The position numbers and the translations under genes were made by a program. A stretch of 27,958 nt of DNA, taken from the NCBI GenBank assembly GCA_003244035.1, contig QHBV01000148.1:1-27958 (forward strand). Reading direction: 5' to 3'. Under the pieces are notes generated by a model. It made no database searches. It saw only the letters and a list, made by a program, of their open reading frames with translations, and was not told the DNA's origin. Positions 7,711 through 15,555 of the stretch are shown piece after piece (within the stretch, counting starts at the first letter, position 1; each line of letters starts with the position of its first letter). The stretch comes from Solirubrobacterales bacterium. GTDB taxonomy: Bacteria; Actinomycetota; Thermoleophilia; Solirubrobacterales; Solirubrobacteraceae.

Positions 7711-7716
7711 ACGCTT
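7711..7716 (+). promoter_or_regulatory. candidate -10 box of the Fur/Zur gene, leaderless spacing
   Basis: TACGCT ends seven bases before the ATG at 7724, matching the TANNNT spacing seen at leaderless actinobacterial genes. This supports the ATG at 7724 over the upstream in-frame GTG at 7688, which would lie before the -10 box. Both nearby inverted repeats would overlap or flank this promoter, which suggests autoregulation. Confidence 0.45.
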
Positions 7717-7723
7717 CTACCGG

Positions 7724-8167
7724 ATGTCATCGACCGACAGATCGAGCTGGAGCGAGCACGTCCGCGGCGTGCTGACCAGCGCCGGCCGGGGGCGGGGCGG
7801 AGCACGAGAACGGATCGTCGAGCTGCTGGCGGCGGAGCCGTGCGCGCTGAGCGCGGTGGAGATCGAGGAGCGACTCAGAGAGCAGGGCCGCCCCACCAGC
7901 CGCGCCAGCATCTATCGCGTGCTCGACCTGCTGGTCGAGCACGGTCTCGCCGAGCGCCTGACGGTGGGAGACGGCCAGGCCCGCTTCGAGCGCACCCATC
8001 CCAGCGGCGCCCACCACCACCACCTTGTCTGCGAGCAATGCGGATGCCTGGTCGCGTTTCACGACCCCGGGCTCGAACGTGCGATCGACCGGCTGTCGGA
8101 ACGCCTCGGCGTGCGGGTGCAGAGCCACGACGTGCTGCTGCACGGCGCGTGCGAGCAATGCGGTTAG
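7724..8167 (+). CDS. Fur-family transcriptional regulator, probably Zur
   Basis: A 147-residue metalloregulator of usual Fur/Zur length. Residues about 24-90 form the winged-helix DNA-binding domain (RASIYRVLDLLVEHGLAERL). The dimerisation and metal domain has HHHH at 97-100, the structural zinc pair C103/C106 (CEQCG) and a second CEQCG at the very C-terminus (C143/C146). Divergent placement from a ZnuABC-like importer makes zinc the likely signal: in zinc-rich cells it would repress the importer. Fur or Mur (Mn) specificity cannot be ruled out from sequence. The start at 7724 is preferred because a -10 box lies just upstream. Confidence 0.9.
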   Translation: MSSTDRSSWSEHVRGVLTSAGRGRGGARERIVELLAAEPCALSAVEIEERLREQGRPTSRASIYRVLDLLVEHGLAERLTVGDGQARFERTHPSGAHHHHLVCEQCGCLVAFHDPGLERAIDRLSERLGVRVQSHDVLLHGACEQCG

Positions 8168-8246
8168 CCCGCTAGAGCGTGGTGCCGAAGGCGAGCTGTC
8201 CACGAGCTGGTCGCCGAGCTCGACCCGGTTACCGCCAGCCACGAGC

Positions 8247-10193
8247 ATGATCGGTGAGCCGGAGCTTCTGTGGACGCCCTCGAGCGAGCGGATCGAGCGC
8301 GCGACGATCACCCGATACGCAGCGTGGCTGCGACAGACCCACGGACTGCGCTTCGAGGACTACGAGGCGCTTTGGCGCTGGTCGATAGGTGACCTGGAGG
8401 CGTTCTGGGCCTCGATCGCGGCGTTCTTCGACGTACGGTTCGACACGCCGGCCGCGCGGGTCTTGGGCAACCGCGAGATGCCCGGCGCGGAGTGGTTCCC
8501 CGGTGCGCGCTTGAGCTACGCCGAGCACATCTTCCGCGGCAAGCGCGACGACGACGTGGCGCTGGCGCACGCCTCCGAGCTGCGGCCGCTCGGCGAGTGG
8601 ACCTGGGGCCGGCTCCGAGCGGAGACCGCCCTGATCGCCGGCGGGCTGGGGGAGCTGGGCGTCTCTCGGGGGGATCGAGTCGTCGCCTACATGCCGAACA
8701 TCCCGGAGACCGTAGCGGCGTTTCTGGCGTGCGCGTCGATCGGGGCGACCTGGTCCTCGGCGGCCCCCGAGTTCGGCGCCCGCACCGTGATCGATCGCTT
8801 TGCCCAGATCGAGCCCAAGGTGATGCTCGCCGTCGACGGCTACCGGTATCGCGGCAAGGATTTCGATCGCCGCGCTGTCGTGCAGCAGATCGCCCACGAG
8901 ACCCCCTCGCTCGAGCGGGTCGTGACGCTGGGCTACCTCGACGGCTCGGGGTGGGAGCCGGGGTTCCCGTCAGCCGGCGCAGAGTTGACCTTCGCACCGC
9001 TGCCGTTCGCGCACCCATTGTGGGTGCTCTACAGCTCGGGGACGACCGGGCTGCCGAAGGCGATCGTGCACGGTCAGGGCGGGGTCCTGCTCGAACACCT
9101 GAAGAAGTGCCATCTGCACCTCGACGCGCACGCCGGCGAGCGGTTCTTCTGGTTCTCGACGACCGGCTGGATGATGTGGAACCTGCTCGTGGGCGTGCTG
9201 CTCACCGACGCTGCGATCGTGCTCTACGACGGCGATCCCGGCTATCCGGATCTCGGGATGCTGTGGGACCTCGCCGAGCGGGCACGGATGACCTGCTTCG
9301 GCACGAGTGCGGCGTTCATCTCCTCGTGCATGAAGGCCTCCCTGGCGCCGGCGGCAGGTCGCGATCTGAGCGCGCTGAAAGCGGTCGGTTCGACCGGCTC
9401 GTCGCTCTCGCCGGAGGCATTTCGCTGGGTGTACGACCAGCTCAGCGACGACACGTGGCTGTTCTCCACTTCGGGCGGGACCGACATGTGCACCGCGTTC
9501 GTGGGCGGCGTACCCACGCTGCCGGTGTACAAGGGGGAGCTCCAGGCCCGCTCCCTCGGGGCGGCCGTGGAGGCGTGGGACCCCGACGGCAAGCCGTTGG
9601 TCGACGAGGTGGGCGAGCTGGTGATCACCGAGCCGATGCCCTCGATGCCGCTGTTCCTGTGGGCAGACGCCGGCGGCGAGCGCTACCACGAGAGCTACTT
9701 CTCCATGTTCTCGGGTGTCTGGCGCCACGGCGACTGGGTCGAGATCACCTCGCGCGGGACGGCGATCGTCTACGGCCGATCGGACTCGACGATCAATCGT
9801 GGCGGCGTGCGGATCGGGACGAGTGAGGTCTACCGGGCGGTGCTGTCGCTGCCGGAGGTGCTGGACGCGCTGGTCGTCGACCTGCCGGCACGCGCCGGCT
9901 CCCAACGAGGGTGGATGCCGCTGTTCGTGGTCCTGCGCGATCGCGCGGTGTTGAGCGAGGGACTGATCGCGCAGATTCGCCGGCGTGTGCGCGAGGACTG
10001 CTCACCGCGCCACGTCCCCGACGAGGTCCGCCAAATCGCCGCGGTGCCGCGGACGCTGTCGGGCAAGCTGCTGGAGGTCCCCGTGAAGCGAATCCTCACC
10101 GGCACGCCGGCCGAGGAAGTGGTGAGCCGCGAATCGCTCGCCAATCCTGCGGCGCTCGATTACTTCGTCGAGCTCGGGCGGCGCGAACTGTGA
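8247..10193 (+). CDS. acetoacetyl-CoA synthetase (acetoacetate-CoA ligase)
   Basis: A 648-residue ANL-superfamily ligase that would convert acetoacetate, ATP and CoA to acetoacetyl-CoA, AMP and PPi. Length and N-terminal segment (LWTPSSERIERATITRYAAWL, then EDYEALWRWSI and LEAFWASIAAFF) match acetoacetate-CoA ligases rather than plain acetyl-CoA synthetases. The adenylation motif YSSGTTGLPKA is at 262-272, the hinge motif is YGRSDSTINRGGVRIGTSE, and the catalytic Lys is near 607 in RTLSGKLLEVPVKR. The frame is open from 8025, but that part overlaps the regulator; ATG 8247 gives the family N-terminus. No obvious partner genes; it probably feeds ketone-body or PHB-derived acetoacetate into metabolism. 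Confidence 0.92.
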   Translation: MIGEPELLWTPSSERIERATITRYAAWLRQTHGLRFEDYEALWRWSIGDLEAFWASIAAFFDVRFDTPAARVLGNREMPGAEWFPGARLSYAEHIFRGKRDDDVALAHASELRPLGEWTWGRLRAETALIAGGLGELGVSRGDRVVAYMPNIPETVAAFLACASIGATWSSAAPEFGARTVIDRFAQIEPKVMLAVDGYRYRGKDFDRRAVVQQIAHETPSLERVVTLGYLDGSGWEPGFPSAGAELTFAPLPFAHPLWVLYSSGTTGLPKAIVHGQGGVLLEHLKKCHLHLDAHAGERFFWFSTTGWMMWNLLVGVLLTDAAIVLYDGDPGYPDLGMLWDLAERARMTCFGTSAAFISSCMKASLAPAAGRDLSALKAVGSTGSSLSPEAFRWVYDQLSDDTWLFSTSGGTDMCTAFVGGVPTLPVYKGELQARSLGAAVEAWDPDGKPLVDEVGELVITEPMPSMPLFLWADAGGERYHESYFSMFSGVWRHGDWVEITSRGTAIVYGRSDSTINRGGVRIGTSEVYRAVLSLPEVLDALVVDLPARAGSQRGWMPLFVVLRDRAVLSEGLIAQIRRRVREDCSPRHVPDEVRQIAAVPRTLSGKLLEVPVKRILTGTPAEEVVSRESLANPAALDYFVELGRREL

Positions 10194-10256
10194 AGCGTCA
10201 CGCCCCGCCAAATCCCACGGCCGCTGCTCCATCATGGGAGGCCCACCCGCTCGCAA

Positions 10257-10428
10257 TCGATCGTGGAGCTCGATGGATATGAGTACCATCAGGGGAGAGA
10301 CTCGTTCGAGCGCGACCGCGACGCCGACAACCTCGCCGCGGGCTTGCCGACCGTGCGCGTCACCTGGGAGCGGATGAGGGACACCCCGGGAGGCCGCCCG
10401 CCTGGCCGCGATTCGCCAGAGCGGATGA
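10257..10428 (+). pseudogene. C-terminal relic of a DUF559-family protein
   Basis: The gap 10194-10546 has no intact gene. From about 10257 it encodes IVELDGYEYHQGRDSFERDR, then DADNLAAGLPTVRVTWERM, which is the C-terminal nuclease-like core of DUF559 (Vsr-like) proteins. Near 10389 the frame must shift by one base; the new frame then continues with the expected EAARLAAIRQSG and stops at 10426-10428. No start codon region or N-terminal domain of such a protein is visible upstream. Such proteins often carry an AbiEi-like N-terminal domain and occur in many copies in related genomes. Here only a broken tail remains. Confidence 0.75.
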
Positions 10429-10454
10429 GCCCTAACAGAGCGGATGAGCCCCAA
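10417..10454 (+). repeat. 19-bp tandem duplication
   Basis: Two adjacent 19-base units, CAGAGCGGATGAGCCCTAA and the same with one change (T to C), lie at 10417-10435 and 10436-10454. They start in the last codons of the DUF559 relic and duplicate its stop region. This is a small local duplication, in keeping with decay of the relic. Confidence 0.8.
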
Positions 10455-10546
10455 ACTTACGCTCCTCTCATCAACCTCTCACGGGCTTCTGATCGGCGGA
10501 TGCTGTACTGAATGAGCACCGCTCAAGGGCCGTCATCGGGAGAACA

Positions 10547-11659
10547 ATGAAAAGCCTCAATCGCATCCTTCCAATCATCGCCGGCGCGATCGCCGGCGGC
10601 GTGATCGCGCTCGCCGTGTCGGGTGGCGCCAACACCACGCACACGACGACGACCACCGTCCTGGCGCCGGCGCACGGGTCGGCGATCCCGACGTCGCTGG
10701 GCTCGAGCCACGGCCTGACCGTCAACCAGATCTACCGCGCCGCCAGCCCGGGGGTGGTGGATATCGTCGTGACTTCGCGGGGCAGTGGCTTGGGCCTGCT
10801 CGGCGGCGGGGCTCAGCAGGGAGAGGGCGCCGGCGTCGTCTACGACACCAAGGGCGACATCCTCACCGACCAGCATGTCGTCGCCGGCGCGACCAGCGTC
10901 AAGGTGACCTTCCAGGATGGGCGCACCGCATCCGCAAAGGTGCTCGGCGCCGATCCCCAGACCGACGTCGCCGCGATCCACGTCGACGTCCCGGGCTCGG
11001 AGCTCCACCCGATCCCGCTGGCCAACTCGACCGCCGCCCAGGTCGGCGATCCGGTGGTGGCGATCGGCAGCCCGTTCAGCCTGCCCGAGACCACGACCAC
11101 GGGGATCGTCAGCGCCATCGGCCGCGGCATCCAGGCGCCGAGCAAGTTCACCATCCAGGGAGCGATCCAGACCGACGCGGCGATCAATCCCGGGAACTCC
11201 GGGGGGCCGCTGCTCGACGCAAGCGCCCATGTGCTGGGGCTCAACGACCAGATCCAGACGAGCTCGGGGTCGAGCAGCGGCGTCGGGTTCGCGGTCCCCT
11301 CGAGCACGGTCGCCCGGATTGCGAGCGGGATCATCGGCGGCAGTCCCGTCAAGCACTCCTACGTCGGCATCAGCCTCGATTCGACCATGTCCGGCGGCGC
11401 CCGCATCGCGACGCACCCCGATCCGTGCGGAGATCCGCCGGTGATCCCCGGAGCCCCGGGGGCCAACGCCGGGCTGCAGGCGGGCGACCTGATCGCCGCG
11501 ATCAACGGACAGACGGTCAGCTCGACCGACGCGTTCATCACCACGATCGACAAGTATCACCCCGGCGACACCGTGACGCTGACGATCAAGCGCGGTGGTC
11601 AGACCCACCAGAGCAAGCTGAAGCTCGGCACCCGGCCGGGGACGGCCCAGTGCGGATAG
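10547..11659 (+). CDS. HtrA/DegP-type serine protease with PDZ domain
   Basis: A 370-residue trypsin-fold protease. An N-terminal hydrophobic segment (about 8-26) acts as a membrane anchor or signal. A Thr-rich linker follows, then the protease domain with His110 (TDQHVV), Asp140 (DPQTDVAAI) and Ser218 (NPGNSGGP). A C-terminal PDZ domain spans about 270-365 (GANAGLQAGDLIAAINGQTV). The triad is complete, so it should be active in envelope protein quality control. The only two Cys are C294 in the PDZ region and C369 at the C-terminus; they could form a disulfide. Ribosome-binding site GGGAGA (10538-10543) is close to the ATG. It ends just before a strong hairpin shared with the convergent phosphate transporter. 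Confidence 0.93.
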   Translation: MKSLNRILPIIAGAIAGGVIALAVSGGANTTHTTTTTVLAPAHGSAIPTSLGSSHGLTVNQIYRAASPGVVDIVVTSRGSGLGLLGGGAQQGEGAGVVYDTKGDILTDQHVVAGATSVKVTFQDGRTASAKVLGADPQTDVAAIHVDVPGSELHPIPLANSTAAQVGDPVVAIGSPFSLPETTTTGIVSAIGRGIQAPSKFTIQGAIQTDAAINPGNSGGPLLDASAHVLGLNDQIQTSSGSSSGVGFAVPSSTVARIASGIIGGSPVKHSYVGISLDSTMSGGARIATHPDPCGDPPVIPGAPGANAGLQAGDLIAAINGQTVSSTDAFITTIDKYHPGDTVTLTIKRGGQTHQSKLKLGTRPGTAQCG

Positions 11660-11702
11660 TCCGCGCCTCTACGTCCCCGGGGCGCCCAGAGATGCAGACC
11701 TG

Positions 11703-11736
11703 CCGGCGCCCCGCAGCCGCAAGCGCGGGGCGCCGG
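11703..11736. terminator. bidirectional hairpin terminator between htrA-like and pit genes
   Basis: A perfect 12-bp stem: CCGGCGCCCCGC (11703-11714) pairs with GCGGGGCGCCGG (11725-11736) around a 10-base loop. It sits in the 91-base gap between two convergent genes. No T-run follows on either strand, which is common for hairpin terminators in GC-rich actinobacteria. Confidence 0.75.
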
Positions 11737-11750
11737 GGAAAGCGAACGTC

Positions 11751-12845
11751 TCACGCGGCAGCGGCCAGCCGCCCGCGGCGGGCTGCAAACGTGCCGAACA
11801 GCACGCCCAGCGCGACGACGGTGATCAGCAACGGGCCGAGCACGCCGGTCCCGAACGCCCTCGCCAGCCCGTAGGCGAGCGCCCCGAAGGCCGCGGCGGC
11901 CGGGAGGGTCAGCACCCACGCCGCGACGATGTTCCCGGCCACGCCCCAGCGAACCGCCGACAGCCGCTTGGCCGCGCCGGCGCCGATCACACCGCCCGAG
12001 ATCACGTGCGTTGAGGACAGCGGGTAGCCGAAGTGCGAGGAGGCGAGAATCACGACCGCGCCCGCCCCCTGGGCGGCGAACCCCTGGGCGCTGTCCATCT
12101 TGATGATCCTGGTCCCGACCGTGCGGATGATCCTCCAGCCGCCGGCGTACGTCCCGAGGCTGATTGCGGTGGCGGCCGCGACCACCACCCACAGCGGCAC
12201 GTGGAAGTGGCTCGCGCTGAAGTTTCCGTGCGCGACCAGCGCGAGGCTGATCACCCCCATCGTCTTCTGCGCGTCGTTGGTCCCGTGGGCGAGCGAGAGC
12301 AGCGAGCCGGAGGCGATCTGCCCGAGCCGGAAGCCTCGGTTGACGGTCCCGGGCCGCCGGCGCCCGACGACCCGGTAGATCGCGATGATCGCCACCCCCG
12401 CGACTACGAACGCCACCACCGGCGCCACCAGCGCGGGCACCACCACCTTCCCCAGTAGCGCCTGGCCCTTGACCGCGGCGCCGCCGGCGGCGGCCAGCAA
12501 CGCACCCACGAGGCCGCCGATCAATGCGTGGGAGGAGCTCGACGGCAGGCCGTAGGCCCAGGTGATGAGGTTCCAGGCGATCGCACCGATCAGCCCCGCG
12601 AATGCGACCGTCTCGGTGATCAGCCCTGCCTGGACGATCCCCGTCGCGACGGTCGCGGCGACCTTCAGCGAGATGAACGCGCCGGCGAAGTTCAGCACGG
12701 AGGCGATCCCGATGGCGGCCCGGGGTGAGAGCGCGTGGGTGGAGATCGAAGATGCGACCACGTTGGCCGTGTCGTGAAAGCCATTGGTGAAGTCGAACGC
12801 CAGCGCGGCCAGAACGACGATTACGAGCAGCAGGTTGCTGTGCAT
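11751..12845 (-). CDS. pit: inorganic phosphate transporter, PiT family
   Basis: A 364-residue polytopic membrane protein. The PiT signature GFHDTANVVASSIST is at about 22-36 and its repeat NDAQKTMG/SSTHVISGGVIGAG is in the second half, as expected for the duplicated PiT fold. GLPSSSSHALIGGLVGA is the matching element in the first repeat. It imports phosphate as a metal-phosphate/proton symporter in characterised members. It lies 42 bases downstream of polyphosphate kinase on the same strand and is probably the last gene of that operon, coupling phosphate uptake to polyphosphate storage. No PhoU-like partner (DUF47) is seen next to it. Confidence 0.93.
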   Translation of the reverse strand: MHSNLLLVIVVLAALAFDFTNGFHDTANVVASSISTHALSPRAAIGIASVLNFAGAFISLKVAATVATGIVQAGLITETVAFAGLIGAIAWNLITWAYGLPSSSSHALIGGLVGALLAAAGGAAVKGQALLGKVVVPALVAPVVAFVVAGVAIIAIYRVVGRRRPGTVNRGFRLGQIASGSLLSLAHGTNDAQKTMGVISLALVAHGNFSASHFHVPLWVVVAAATAISLGTYAGGWRIIRTVGTRIIKMDSAQGFAAQGAGAVVILASSHFGYPLSSTHVISGGVIGAGAAKRLSAVRWGVAGNIVAAWVLTLPAAAAFGALAYGLARAFGTGVLGPLLITVVALGVLFGTFAARRGRLAAAA

Positions 12846-12887
12846 TGCTACCCGCGCCCGTCCGTTGAATCCGCGCCGACCGACCGC

Positions 12888-14996
12888 TCAGCTCGCCGCG
12901 CTGGCGGCCTGCGCGAGCGTCCGCTCCATCAGCTCGCGATGGACGGCGCGCGTGCGCCCTTCCCGGCGGCGCCAGCCCCCGTCAGCGTCCAGCGCCCAAG
13001 CGAACGTGTCGTCGGCCAGGCACCGCTCGAGCGTGTCGTCGAGCTCGGCGCGCAGCTCGGCGTCCTCGATCGGGACCAGCAGCTCCACGCGGGTATCGAG
13101 GTTGCGCGGCATCAGATCGGCCGAGCCGATGTAGCAACTGCTCTCACCGCCGCGGTAGAAGGCGTAGATCCGCGAGTGCTCGAGGAAGCGCCCGACCACC
13201 GAGACGACGGTGATCGTCTCGCTCACGCCGGGCAGGCCCGGGATCAGGCAGCAGATCCCGCGCACGTTCAGATCGATCCGGACGCCTGCCTGGGAGGCGC
13301 GGTAGAGAGCTTCGATGCAGCCCTGGTCGACGAGCGCGTTCATCTTCATCACGATCCGCGTGTGCTGCCCGCCCTCATGCGCGGCGATCGTCTGCTCGAT
13401 CTGCTCCAGCAGCGGTCCGCGCATCGACCCCGGAGCCACCAGCACCTTGCGCTGGCGCTCGGGATGGCCGTAGCCGGTGAGCGTGTTGAACAGGTTGGCG
13501 ACCTCCTGGCCGATCTCACGATCGGTCGTGAACAGGCCGAAGTCCTCGTACAGTCGCGCGTTCTTGGCGTGGAAGTTGCCGGTCCCGATCATCACGTAGT
13601 GGCGCACGCCGTCACGCTCGCGGCGAACCACGAGGATCGCCTTGGCGTGGGTCTTCAGGCCGGGGATGCCGTGGACGACGTGCGCGCCCACCTCCTCCAG
13701 CGCGCGTGACCAGTGGATGTTCTGGCGCTCGTCGAAGCGTGCCTTGAGCTCGACCATGCAGACCGCCTGCTTGCCCTTCTCGGCGGCCTGGATCAGCGAC
13801 GGGACCAGCGCCGAGTCGTCAGAGGTGCGGTACACGGTCATCTTGATCGCGAGCACGCTGGGGTCCTCGACCGCCTGCTTGACGAAGCGCTCGACGCTGG
13901 TCGAGAACGAGTGGTAGGGGTAGTGGACCAGCACGTCGCCGGCGCGCATCGCCGCGAGCACGTCGGGCTGGTCGTCCCCGGCGCCGGCGCTCGGCACGAG
14001 CGCCGGCGCGGTGGGCGGGGTCCAGGGGGATTGGCGCAGCTCGCCGTAGCCCTCGATGTTCGCGATCTGCCACAGATCGCTCAGATCGAGCAGCCCCTCG
14101 ACGTCGTAGACCTGCACCTCGTCGACCGACAGCCACTCGATCAGCTTGGTCCGCAGCGCCGGGTCCATGCTCGCGCTCACCTCGAGCCGTACGACCTCGC
14201 CGAAGCGCCGGCGGCGCAGCTCGTCCTCGACCGCCTGCAGAAGGTCGTCGGCCTCGTCGGAGACCTCGAAGTCCGCGTCGCGCGTGACCCTGAACAGATC
14301 ATGGCTGAGGATCTCCATCCCGGGGAACAGCGCGCTCAGGTGCTCGGCGATGATCTCCTCGAGTGCGATGAACGTGTGCTCGGAGATCTCCACGAATCGG
14401 GGCAGCACCTCCTTGGGAACCTTGACCCGCGCGAACACGTCGTGGTCGAGGTCGGGGTCGTGCAGCTGCACGAGCAGGCTCAGGGATAAGTTGGAGATGT
14501 ACGGGAACGGACGGCCGGGTCCGACCGCGAGCGGCGTCAGCACCGGAAAGATCTGCTCGCGGAAGTGGCGCTCGATCACGCTCGCGGGAGCCCCGGACTG
14601 CCGGCAGGAGAGGACCCTGACCCCGTGTTCGGCGAGCGCGGGCCCGACGACGTCCGCGAACTGCCGCGCATGGCGGAGATCGAGCTCGCGCACCCGCTCG
14701 GCGACCGCCTCGAGCACCTGGGTAGGGGAGAGGCCGTCAGGCCCGCGGGCGTCGATTCGAGCGTCGATCTGGTCGTGGACGCCCGCGACACGGACCATGA
14801 AGAACTCGTCGAGGTTGGTGGCGAAGATCGCCAGGAACTTGACCCGCTCGATCAGCGGCAGCGACTCGTCCTCGGCCAGCTGCAGGACGCGGTCGTTGAA
14901 GTCGAGCCATGACAGCTCGCGGTTGGTGTAGAGCGCCGGGTCATCGAGCTCGAATGCCTCGGGCGCTTGCACGGCAGCGACCGCCGGGTCGCTCAC
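12888..14996 (-). CDS. ppk1: polyphosphate kinase 1
   Basis: A 702-residue PPK1, which reversibly transfers the gamma-phosphate of ATP onto polyphosphate. The N domain starts with LYTNRELSWLDFNDRVLQLA, followed by head and two phospholipase-D-like C domains. The autophosphorylated His is H450 in GLKTHAKAILVVRRE and the second conserved His is H608 in RFLEHSRIYAF. GTGNFHAKNARLYEDFGLFT is the typical substrate-site segment. The GTG start at 14996 overlaps the stop of the SixA-like gene (GTGA); the frame stays open further upstream, but only through antisense of that gene. It works in one operon with the SixA-like phosphatase and PiT transporter, and next to a Ppx/GppA phosphatase. Confidence 0.95.
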   Translation of the reverse strand: MSDPAVAAVQAPEAFELDDPALYTNRELSWLDFNDRVLQLAEDESLPLIERVKFLAIFATNLDEFFMVRVAGVHDQIDARIDARGPDGLSPTQVLEAVAERVRELDLRHARQFADVVGPALAEHGVRVLSCRQSGAPASVIERHFREQIFPVLTPLAVGPGRPFPYISNLSLSLLVQLHDPDLDHDVFARVKVPKEVLPRFVEISEHTFIALEEIIAEHLSALFPGMEILSHDLFRVTRDADFEVSDEADDLLQAVEDELRRRRFGEVVRLEVSASMDPALRTKLIEWLSVDEVQVYDVEGLLDLSDLWQIANIEGYGELRQSPWTPPTAPALVPSAGAGDDQPDVLAAMRAGDVLVHYPYHSFSTSVERFVKQAVEDPSVLAIKMTVYRTSDDSALVPSLIQAAEKGKQAVCMVELKARFDERQNIHWSRALEEVGAHVVHGIPGLKTHAKAILVVRRERDGVRHYVMIGTGNFHAKNARLYEDFGLFTTDREIGQEVANLFNTLTGYGHPERQRKVLVAPGSMRGPLLEQIEQTIAAHEGGQHTRIVMKMNALVDQGCIEALYRASQAGVRIDLNVRGICCLIPGLPGVSETITVVSVVGRFLEHSRIYAFYRGGESSCYIGSADLMPRNLDTRVELLVPIEDAELRAELDDTLERCLADDTFAWALDADGGWRRREGRTRAVHRELMERTLAQAASAAS

Positions 14997-15436
14997 GTGA
15001 CTCCCTCCGTGCCCGCGATCGCCGCCAGCTCGCGCGGTCGCAGCAGCACCACCAGCTCCCCCTTGGCGACCGCCGCGAGGCTGCCCTTGCGCATCTTCGC
15101 CTGCGTCCCGGTGAGGTCGTGCAGCGCGAAGGAGAACGACGGATCGTGCCCGACCAGCAGCACGTCTTGGAGCCCCGCGGTGAGCTCGGCCACGTCGAAT
15201 GGCTCGCCGGTGAGCGCGGGCTCGACCGTGACCGGCACGCCGAGCGGTTCGCACGCGAGCTGCGCCGTGTGCAGGGCGCGCTGCTTTGGGCTCGACAAGC
15301 ACGCATCGATGCTCGCGCGCAGCCGCGCTAGCGCTGCTCCCGCCGCCTGCGCCTGGCGGATGCCGCGCTCGGTCAACGGGCGCTCGTCGTCTGGCACGCC
15401 ATCGGCGGCCTCGGCGTGTCGCAGCAACCAGAGCAT
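14993..15436 (-). CDS. SixA-like histidine phosphatase
   Basis: A 147-residue single-domain histidine phosphatase. The RHG-type motif is LLRHAEA with catalytic His7; the second catalytic His is H97 in LLVGHDPSF, and RALHTAQL is also typical. ATG 15436 begins exactly at the family N-terminus, seven bases after a TACAGT box, and is preferred over the open frame to 15469. Its stop overlaps the ppk1 start. SixA itself dephosphorylates phospho-His proteins, but this protein's substrate is unknown. In mycobacteria the gene next to ppk1 is mutT1, which carries a Nudix domain plus a domain of this kind; here only the phosphatase half is present. Confidence 0.88.
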   Translation of the reverse strand: MLWLLRHAEAADGVPDDERPLTERGIRQAQAAGAALARLRASIDACLSSPKQRALHTAQLACEPLGVPVTVEPALTGEPFDVAELTAGLQDVLLVGHDPSFSFALHDLTGTQAKMRKGSLAAVAKGELVVLLRPRELAAIAGTEGVT

Positions 15437-15443
15437 GCCCGGA

Positions 15444-15449
15444 ACTGTA
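15444..15449 (-). promoter_or_regulatory. candidate -10 box for sixA-ppk1-pit, leaderless spacing
   Basis: On the minus strand TACAGT ends seven bases before the ATG of the SixA-like gene. The 119 bases between this gene and ppx hold no ORF. They contain two copies of GGGCTCCGCC (15497-15506 and 15511-15520) and a short hairpin (CGGCTG/CAGCCG, 15546-15562) over the ppx stop. Together these suggest that sixA-ppk1-pit can be transcribed separately from ppx. Confidence 0.45.
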
Positions 15450-15555
15450 CGCGGCATTCTCCCGTGCACGCGTGAAGGCGGGTGAACGGTGGATAGGGGC
15501 TCCGCCCTTCGGGCTCCGCCTGTAGGTTTGGCTGCAGTTTCTTCCCGGCTGCGGG

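Noticed and set aside
8025..8246. Earlier start for acetoacetyl-CoA synthetase
   Set aside because: It would overlap the Fur/Zur gene by more than 140 bases and adds sequence unlike the family; ATG 8247 gives the expected length.
15497..15520. Two GGGCTCCGCC copies as the start of a CRISPR or iteron array
   Set aside because: Only two copies with four bases between them, and no further repeats nearby.
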